Positions 56,591-64,000 of a stretch of DNA of 64,000 nt are shown in pieces. The notes under the pieces are model-generated. The model worked only from the letters and a program-made list of their open reading frames with translations, did no database searches and had not been told where the DNA came from. Numbering within the stretch: the first letter of the stretch is position 1; each line of letters opens with the position of its first letter. This DNA comes from Hermatobates lingyangjiaoensis (lineage: Eukaryota; Arthropoda; Insecta; Hemiptera; Hermatobatidae), in contig JAPFBL010000368.1 in the NCBI GenBank assembly GCA_026182355.1, positions 310,001 through 374,000 on the forward strand, given 5' to 3'. A program made the position numbers and the translations under genes.

Positions 56591-57638
56591 AATAAATATT
56601 CAAGAGTTTTGTTTGTAATTTTCTGTGTTTTTCTATTACTGAACTAACTAGCTGATAATATTGTGTTTTAATTAGTTTTAACTAATTTTTGATTTATAAT
56701 TAATAAATAAAAATAAATAATTTAAATTTTTAATTACTGATTAATTTTAGTTGGCGTATTTTATTATTTTCCGTAATGTATTTAAAAATATTTTATATTT
56801 TTTTTTAAATAATTGTGGCAACTACGTTATATTTCATTATATAATCCGATTTATATAATTATCCTTTTTAACTATGATATTTCAAAACAACTGTAGTGAT
56901 GACGTTGGTAATTGTGATGTTGCATTTTTTAAGCTCGTGGAAATAAAAGTTTGGCTTCAAGGGGTCGGTGAGGCTGGATTGTTTTAGTGGCATGACGCAG
57001 AGGCAGACAGACACCCATGCCGTACTGTATTCGTTTACATGGCTCAATGAAAGGTATGTAAGGAACTCTCGCCGAGTCACTCGGCAGACGTAATTAACTT
57101 TTATTGGCAAGAGATAGTTGGTCCCTCAGATTAAATGGAGGCGAGTGCTGACTTTGTATGTGGGTTCATCTATATAGGTGAGGGTGGAACACAAGGGTAG
57201 TTTAAAGTAGATGGAAAAGGTAGGTACAGGGGGTGGGGGAGGGGGTGGTTTTTCTTATTTCAATCGAAGCGCAATCTGTCTGGTTGCAGGTGCATCAGAA
57301 TCCCCAAGGGGAGGCGACTCAATCTGCCCGATTGCACCCCCAACACGTAAATCTCCCCCCCTAGGTTTACACTAGTTGCAATGGGGTGCATTTGAATAGA
57401 GAGATGAAACTCTCCCCCTCCAGGTAATGAAGCCTCCAGACCTGGCCTGCTCCTTAATACACTTAGTCTGTTTCCATAGCATCCCCTCCCCAGTCGTGGA
57501 TCAACCAATCGCAACGCTCCTCTCACCCTCCCACGTATCTTATTATCATTATCATTGTCTCCCCCAGTTAAAATAATTTTATCCATTATATTCTTGTAAT
57601 TCAGACACTGCTTAACTGCATTCAATTCATATACATAC

Positions 57639-57639
<1 letters not shown>
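56591..57639. other. No gene; GC-rich patch at 57180-57560
   Basis: The patch is unusual against the AT-rich background and has a long minus-strand open frame (57260-57703) that runs out into (TA)n. No domain recognised; more likely an unclassified repeat than an exon. Confidence 0.35.

Positions 57640-57732
<93 letters not shown>
57640..57732. repeat. (TA)n microsatellite
   Basis: About 90 bp of TA with few interruptions; the hAT element at 57733 is inserted in it. Confidence 0.9.
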
Positions 57733-58534
57733 CAGTGGCGACTCCTGACCTTTTTCTTTAGGCATGCAATTTTCAAAGAATAAAAGAAATAGAAAGAAAT
57801 ACCCTTCTAATTCTCATGTTCAGTCTTTTCATGTTGCACAAAAGGATAATGATGTATTAAAAACATTTATGGGGATTTGAATCAGGTTTTATTTGGAAAT
57901 ACTTTTAACATTAACTTTTATTAACCAATACAATAAAAATAGGCAAAAAATGTTTTTATTAAAGAAAGAGATACACAATACATCATTTGAATAAAAACTT
58001 CTTGCAAAATTCTTCGATAACAAAACCATAAAACTTTTCTCTATCTGCCATGAGATCTTTAAGTAAATGTCTTTCAATTGAAATTAGGGATAAATTAGAC
58101 AATCGCTCTTCACTTTGGGAGCTTCGTAAATAACTTTTAATTCTTTTGAGGGCAGAAAACGATCTCTCAACACTTGCTGTTGTTATGGGAATAGTCATAA
58201 CCAAATTCATGAGTTTATAAATTTCCGGAAGACCTGTGTGCAAATCACTTTCCAGTATATGTTTGAGGAGCTCAGCAAGCCTGAGTTGCAGTGTATGCAA
58301 ACATCGTTCTTGTTTCTCTTGGCAATTAAGACCATTTTCATTAACCAGAAATGATAAGAGTAAACCCCTGCATTGGGAAACTTAGCGCAATCATAGAAAA
58401 TGGTTCCTTAGCGTGTAGTGGAATAAAAAAAAAGGGGTTCCTTTAAATATTTCGAGTCTCGAACATTTTGGTTTCTTTAAAGATGAATTCTATGCATGCA
58501 ATGCATGTGTTGCATTCCCTGAGAAATCGCCACT

Positions 58535-58535
<1 letters not shown>
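57733..58535 (-). mobile_element. hAT element with internal deletion (803 bp)
   Basis: Termini CAGTGGCGACTCCTGACC and, in reverse, CAGTGGCGATTTCTCAGG are inverted repeats. It is flanked by atatatat on both sides, compatible with an 8-bp duplication in a TA run. It keeps only the C-terminal part of the transposase gene on the minus strand. Confidence 0.88.
57983..58300 (-). pseudogene. hAT transposase C-terminal dimerisation domain
   Basis: About 105 residues including LMNLVMTIPITTASVERSFS and ALKRIKSYLRSS, the hallmark of the hAT family dimerisation region ('P-x-T-xA-x-ER-x-FS-x-L-x-x-I-K-x-x-LR'), then LSNLSLISIE. This resembles the transposases related to animal ZMYM/TTF-type domesticated proteins. 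The zinc finger, the catalytic DDE residues and the insertion domain are absent through internal deletion. The frame is open to a stop at its end, so the deletion may be fairly recent. Not active alone; the ends could still be used by a complete relative. Confidence 0.85.
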
Positions 58536-58561
<26 letters not shown>

Positions 58562-58565
<4 letters not shown>

Positions 58566-59030
58566 AACTAAAATTTATCGGACTCAGGTTCGGTTTTCAA
58601 AACCGAAACGTCGGCAATTTTAGTTTTGTTTTATTCCACGGTCGATACTTATATCAATATATATATATATATATAACAGATTCAATAATATATCGACCGT
58701 TTGATAGAATAGGTGTGTTCTCTAATCGGGGTTCGGTCAATTTTCCAGGATAAAAAAAATAGGCACCAAGATAGGCAACGAGAGTTTGATTTTTTATCCT
58801 GGAAAATTGACCGAACCCCGATTAGAGAACACACCTATTATATATATATACAAAACAGTAATGAATTGTCAACCGTGGGACAATTATGACTAAAAAAAGA
58901 CAAATCGGGATACGGTCAGTTTCTTCCCGCTTCCAATCAAACTCTCATTGCTGACGTTTCGATTTTATTTAAAATCTTTTTCAAAGGCCTACAATAAAAA
59001 GGAAATTAAGAACTTAAATATGTATATAAA
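58562..59030. mobile_element. Three PLE pLTR snap-back fragments
   Basis: 58562-58643: short inverted repeat ('aaaactaaaatt' arms) with GAAACGTCGG. 58670-58845: family-8 snap-back whose arms are the 'gaacacacctatt...cctggaaaattgacc' pLTR end. 58857-59030: minus-strand pLTR of a sister family. All are separated by (TA)n. Confidence 0.7.
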
Positions 59031-59036
59031 TATGTA

Positions 59037-59068
<32 letters not shown>

Positions 59069-59073
<5 letters not shown>

Positions 59074-60530
59074 TATAGGTGTGTTCTCTAATCGGGGTTC
59101 GGTCAATTTTCCAGGATAAAAAATCAAACTCTCGTTGCCAACGTTTCGGTTTTATTTAAAACCTTTTTCATAGGCCTACAAACAAAGGATAATAAGAAAT
59201 CACATATCAACATCAAACATATACACAATATGAAAATGGATTGTTACAACTCATGAATATTACAAGCAGAAATATTTCAGAGATACATAAAACAATATTA
59301 CTTACAGAAGTAAGAATTTTTTAACTAAGAAAATGAAATTTACATTATTTAAAGGAACAACAATGTTAGCCGGACAAAACCTTCGACTAGACTAATAAGA
59401 TAACATTAAAAATAACCTCAACACTGTTCACTCAAGGGAACTAAATAAATCAAATTTCACTAAACCTCAGCAAACACTCCAGAATAAATATTACTTAAAT
59501 TAGTAATATCACTTCTATGATTAATCGAACTTAGATCCTTTTTAATGTATAACATCTCAAGTGTCTTCCTTCTTTGCTCATCTTTTTCTTTTTCTATTAT
59601 AGTTGTATCTTCAAAATCGAACGTGTGACCTTCGTTTATTGCATGCCCAGCTAAGGCTGTTGCGTTACTTTTATTTGTTCTTATGGAATAATTATGTTGG
59701 TACAACCTTTCTTTGAGAAAACGACTAGTTTCACCATAGTAACACTTGTCACAGTCTTTACATTTGATGGCATAAATGAGGTTACTTTGTAACTCCTTCG
59801 GTATTTTTCTTTCAAATTTGAAAATAAAGATTTATTTTTTCTTTTATTATAAAATGCCAGTGTAACTTCAGGTACGTTTCGTTTGAACACTTTTCTAATT
59901 GATTGTGATAAGCCCTCAACATAAGGAAATTTGAAATACTTCCTATTTATAACTTCCAGTTCAGCATGATCTTCATTTGAATGTGCTGGTTGCTGTCTTA
60001 AATATCTTAACCAATATCGTTCAACTAAGTTCTTCGGATAACAATTTTTCTGTAACAATAATTTCACCCTTTTCTTATTTTCATTTAGAAAACATGGACT
60101 ACTTATTTCAATAACTTTTTTAACCAAATTTTGGACGCAATTTAATTTTTGGTTTATAGCATGAGAAGAATGGTAGTTCAGGATTCTTGCAGCACTGGTA
60201 GGTTTTTTAAACCAATCCGTTAAGATATTGCCATTTTCACCTCTTATAACTTTCACATCTAAGAATGGCAGATTTCCATCTTTCTCTACTTCACAAGTGA
60301 ATTTTAGACGATTATGAAAAGAATTAAATATATTTAATACATTCTCTTCTTCTCCCTTTTCAATAATTAAAAACAAATCGTCCACATATAATTTAATAAA
60401 TTTCACCTTCGTACCTAATTTATTGATACTGTTTTCCAATAGTTCAATCATAACTATATTTGCGAGAACTGGTGAAATTGGTGATCCCATTGGTAATCCA
60501 TATTTTTGTTTATAAATAGTACCATCAAAG
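59069..60530 (-). mobile_element. PLE family 8, inverted truncated copy
   Basis: Minus-strand copy containing the pLTR (59069-59459) and the RT/endonuclease gene from motif B to the C-terminus. It ends abruptly within the RT at about 60530, 10 bp before a direct copy on the other strand begins. An inverted 5'-truncated copy fused to direct copies is the known compound organisation of Penelope-like elements. Confidence 0.88.
59460..60530 (-). pseudogene. PLE RT / GIY-YIG, minus-strand truncated copy
   Basis: From the right: GLPMGSPISPVLANIVMIEL (motif B), KFIKLYVDDLFLI (motif C, YVDD), NLPFLDVKV, the connecting domain, then the GIY-YIG endonuclease (KCYYGETSRFLKERL; TLEMLYI with the catalytic Glu). 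One A is missing from an A run near 59815, which shifts the frame at FSNLKEK, separating 59681-60490 from 59460-59705. Motif A and everything before it are lost. In the acidic stretch after IIEKG this copy is in frame where the plus-strand copy is shifted, so the two copies are damaged at different places. The sequence otherwise matches 62600-63640 almost base for base. Confidence 0.88.
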
Positions 60531-60540
60531 TACTAGCTTT

Positions 60541-61168
60541 TGAGATGTTATACATTAAAAAGGATCTAAGTTCGATTAATCATAGAAGTGATATTACTAA
60601 TTTAAGTAATATTTATTCTGGAGTGTTGTGCTGAGGTTTAGTGAAATTTGATTTATTTAGTTCCCTTGAGTGAACAGTGTTGAGGTTATTTGTAATGTTA
60701 TCTTATTAGTCTAGTCGAAGGTTTTGTCCGGCTAACATTGTTGTTCCTTTAAATAATGTAAACATCAAAATACTACCATTATTAGTCTAGTCGAAGGTTT
60801 TGTCCGGCTAACATTGTTGTTCCTTTAAATAATGTAAATTTCATTTTCTTAGTTAAAAAATTCTTACTTCTGTAAGTAATATTGTTTTATGTATCTCTGA
60901 AATATTTCTGCTTGTAATATTCATGAGTTGTAACAATCCATTTTCATATTGTGTATATGTTTGATGTTGATATGTGATTTCTTATTATCCTTTGTTTGTA
61001 GGCCTATGAAAAAGGTTTTAAATAAAACCGAAACGTTGGCAACGAGAGTTTGATTTTTTATCCTGGAAAATTGACCGAACCCCGATTAGAGAACACACCT
61101 ATTCTATCAAACGGTCGATATATTATTGAATCTGTTATATATACATTTGGGTTTATATAAGAAGAAAT
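60541..61168 (+). repeat. PLE pLTR, upstream copy
   Basis: Begins with the last ~33 codons of the endonuclease (EMLYIKK...), then the 3' region and the hammerhead-like module ('gcctatgaaaaagg', GGTTTT/AAAACC stem, GAAACGTTGG at about 61021-61040), then the 5' leader to the next ORF start. It repeats directly at 63541-64000 with very few differences, apart from a ~65 bp tandem duplication at about 60713-60845. As in other PLEs, this pLTR probably supplies promoter and ribozyme functions. Confidence 0.85.
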
Positions 61169-63640
61169 ATGGGTTTTTATGAGGATATAAGAAGAGTATA
61201 TGGAGAAGATGTGAGTGAATGTTTGAAGAAGTGGAGAAGTTACATTGTGAAATTAGCTAAACAATCAAGTAGAAGAATTTTCTTATTAAAATGTCGAAGT
61301 TCCTGTTTGTTTCCAAAACATATTAGTGATTATGTTAATTCAGTGCATGGTTTAGTAGTGAGTGATAGCCCTTTTCATAGAGAAATGGAAAAAGTGTTAA
61401 ATCGTTTTAAACAAGGCGTTTTGAATATTGAAATTAAAGTTACCATCTGGCGTATTAACATTGTAAATAGTCTTATTAGTGGATGTTTAGAATTTGCTCG
61501 AAGTAAATTACCAGAAATGATTTTAGAAAACTATATTATTTCAATGAATAGTCTTAAAGAGTTTATATTTAATAAAAGTAAATATAATTTACAAAAGAAG
61601 ATGCATAACCTTCATCTAAAACAAGGTAAAGGTTTCTTTGACTATTCTGGAGATTTGGCTGTAACTAATTTAACCAATGTTGAAATTCCTAGGGATAGTC
61701 TTCATTTACTCTCATTAGGAGAAAAATTTGCAATTGAAGTTGGTAAAAAAGAAGATATTCCTACATTTGATATTATAGGAGATTTATAAAAGATTTTTTT
61801 CATCCCTAAATATGGAAAACAGTGATACAATTAGAAGCCAATGTGTAAATATAATTACAAACCACGGAAACCGATTAAATAATTTTTCAAATCGATTAAA
61901 AAGGCAAAATGCATGTATAGAAAGTTGCTATAAGAAAACTTATAAGTTTTTAAGAGAACATAGAGAAATTGTGGTTTGTAAAAGTGACAAATCTGGTAAT
62001 ACTGTGATAATAAAAAAAGAAGAGTATAAAGAAAAAATGAAAACTCTCTTAGAAGATAGTGAAACATATTCAATCACAAGAAGAGATCCTTCATCAACAT
62101 TACGAAATAAAGTAAACAAGATAGTTGATGAACTGAAGAAGACACTATGTATAGATCTACGTCAAGCTTCGAAATTAAAATCTTACAATGGAATAGCACC
62201 AAGAATATATGGTTTAGTGAAGCTACACAAGCCAGGTTTTCCTCTCCGTCCTATCGTGTCGTTCATTTGAAGTCCAACTTATGAACTGTCTAAATATATA
62301 GAGAAATATCTTAATTACATTACTAACAAGAATGAATTGAATGTAAAAAATTCATTAGAATTCAAACAAGCCCTTTCAAATCAAATACTAAGTGATGACG
62401 TAATTATGATTTCACTAGATGTTCAGTCGTTGTTTACTAATATACCTTTAGATCTAGCATTTGATTTAGTAAATAAACAGTGGAATAAGATTAGTTCACA
62501 GGTTGGAATGTCGAAAAAGGTTTTCCTTTCTATACTGGACCTTATATGTGAAGCAAGGTATTTCACCTTTGATGGTACTATTTATAAACAAAAATATGGA
62601 TTACCAATGGGATCACCAATTTCACCAGTTCTCGCAAATATAGTTATGATTGAACTATTGGAAAACAGTATCAATAAATTAGGTACGAAGGTGAAATTTA
62701 TTAAATTATATGTGGACGATTTGTTTTTAATTATTGAAAAGGGAGAGAAGAAGAGAATGTATTAAATATATTTAATTCTTTTCATAATCGTCTAAAATTC
62801 ACTTGTGAAGTAGAGAAAGATGGAAATCTGCCATTCTTAGATGTGAAAGTTATAAGAGGTGAAAATGGCAATATCTTAACGGATTGGTTTAAAAAACCTA
62901 CCAGTGCTGCAAGAATCCTGAACTACCATTCTTCTCATGCTATAAACCAAAAATTAAATTGCGTCCAAAATTTGGTTAAAAAAGTTATTGAAATAAGTAG
63001 TCCATGTTTTCTAAATGAAAATAAGAAAAGGGTGAAATTATTGTTACAGAAAAATTGTTATCCGAAGAACTTAGTTGAACGATATTGGTTAAGATATTTA
63101 AGACAGCAACCAGCACATTCAAATGAAGATCATGCTGAACTGGAAGTTATAAATAGGAAGTATTTCAAATTTCCTTATGTTGAGGGCTTATCACAATCAA
63201 TTAGAAAAGTGTTCAAACGAAACGTACCTGAAGTTACACTGGCATTTTATAATAAAAGAAAAAATAAATCTTTATTTTCAAATTTGAAAGAAAAAATACC
63301 GAAGGAGTTACAAAGTAACCTCATTTATGCCATCAAATGTAAAGACTGTGACAAGTGTTACTATGGTGAAACTAGTCGTTTTCTCAAAGAAAGGTTGTAC
63401 CAACATAATTATTCCATAAGAACAAATAAAAGTAACGCAACAGCCTTAGCTGGGCATGCAATAAACGAAGGTCACACGTTCGATTTTGAAGATACAACTA
63501 TAATAGAAAAAGAAAAAGATGAGCAAAGAAGGAAGACACTTGAGATGTTATACATTAAAAAGGATCTAAGTTCGATTAATCATAGAAGTGATATTACTAA
63601 TTTAAGTAATATTTATTCTGGAGTGTTTGCTGAGGTTTAG
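61169..63640 (+). pseudogene. Penelope-like reverse transcriptase with GIY-YIG endonuclease
   Basis: Nearly complete PLE gene. 61169-61789: N-terminal domain (RRIFLLKCRSSCLFPKHI) to a frame change near 61790. 61812-62270: VCKSDKSGNTVI and YGLVKLHKPGFPLRPIVS (early RT motifs). A TGA at 62269-62271 interrupts it. 62337-62765: SLDVQSLFTNIP (motif A), GLPMGSPISP (motif B), YVDDLFLI (motif C). A 2-bp insertion near 62745 shifts the frame. 62843-63640: NLPFLDVKV-type region, connecting domain, GIY-YIG endonuclease with IKCKDCDKCYYGETSRF (Cys pairs plus the YYG...R core) and TLEMLYI. It is thus a single-ORF EN(+) PLE broken in three places. Such enzymes copy their RNA at a nick made by the endonuclease. 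Confidence 0.9.
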
Positions 63641-64000
63641 TGAAATTTGATTTATTTAGTTCCCTTGAGTGAACAGTGTTGAGGTTATTTTTAATGTTAT
63701 CTTATTAGTCTAGTCGAAGGTTTTGTCCGGCTAACATTGTTGTTCCTTTAAATAATGTAAATTTCATTTTCTTAGTTAAAAAATTCTTACTTCTGTAAGT
63801 AATATTGTTTTATGTATCTCTGAAATATTTCTGCTTGTAATATTCATGAGTTGTAACAATCCATTTTCATATTGTGTATATGTTTGATGTTGATATGTGA
63901 TTTCTTATTATCCTTTGTTTGTAGGCCTATGAAAAAGGTTTTAAATAAAACCGAAACGTTGGCAACGAGAGTTTGATTTTTTATCCTGGAAAATTGACCG
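63641..64000 (+). repeat. PLE pLTR, downstream copy (cut by window end)
   Basis: Repeats 60640-61075, including the GAAACGTTGG module near 63950-63965 and 'cctggaaaattgaccg', where the window ends. With 60541-61168 it brackets the gene as direct repeats. Confidence 0.88.

Noticed and set aside
59460..63640. Reverse transcriptase genes as an integrated retrovirus or LTR retrotransposon
   Set aside because: No gag, protease, RNase H or integrase; the RT carries Penelope-type motifs and a C-terminal GIY-YIG endonuclease, so it is a PLE.

Overview
This is eukaryotic DNA from an AT-rich animal genome packed with transposable elements. The host genes present are animal-type: the end of a receptor-type guanylate cyclase and the last exon of a chymotrypsin/trypsin-like serine protease. 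Both are split by introns with normal GT/AG borders. The serine protease ending (GVVSWG, PGVYTRV, then a Cys-x-Cys tail) recalls arthropod proteases, so a protostome such as an arthropod is my best guess. I cannot name the species.

Host genes. A plus-strand guanylate cyclase supplies its last two exons, 9760-9849 and 34091-34204, separated by an intron of about 24.2 kb. A possible minus-strand terminal exon of an unidentified gene (25952-26089) lies inside that intron. A minus-strand serine protease terminal exon (39526-39830) converges on the cyclase, with about 5.3 kb between their ends. All other exons of these genes lie outside the window or were not found. No rRNA or true tRNA gene and no CRISPR array was seen.

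Mobile DNA dominates. (1) Penelope-like elements (PLEs) with reverse transcriptase and GIY-YIG endonuclease: a compound element at 59069-64000 (truncated inverted copy, then a pLTR, then a nearly full copy, then a second pLTR), a 5'-truncated copy at 47195-48527, and decayed pieces at 32382-33100, 42116-43030 and 54700-55210. (2) About thirty short, mostly non-coding 'snap-back' inverted repeats, nearly all next to (TA)n runs. They carry a hammerhead-like module (CTGANGA, one unpaired base, a stem, GAAA) in at least eight sequence families; three of these families are physically joined to PLE coding sequence. (3) A non-autonomous Helentron-like family of about 1.1-1.65 kb with sub-terminal inverted repeats, a 3' hairpin, an internal GT-rich microsatellite and insertion into T runs, including a head-to-tail pair inside a SINE. 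(4) A tRNA-derived SINE of about 310 bp in many copies. (5) Seven hAT-type elements with TIRs and mostly clean 8-bp target duplications, one retaining a transposase C-terminus, plus one TA-duplicating pogo/Tc1-like element. (6) A non-LTR retrotransposon RNase H remnant, a minisatellite and many microsatellites.

Layout: 1-3060 SINEs and PLE snap-backs; 3753-8724 Helentron-like copies; 9.7-34.2 kb the cyclase with its repeat-filled intron; 34.3-36.3 kb three DNA transposons in a row; 39.5 kb the protease; 41-49 kb PLE-rich; 50-57 kb SINE and hAT; 57.6-64 kb a nested PLE/hAT cluster. All positions were read by eye; ends of degenerate repeats are good to about 10-20 bases.
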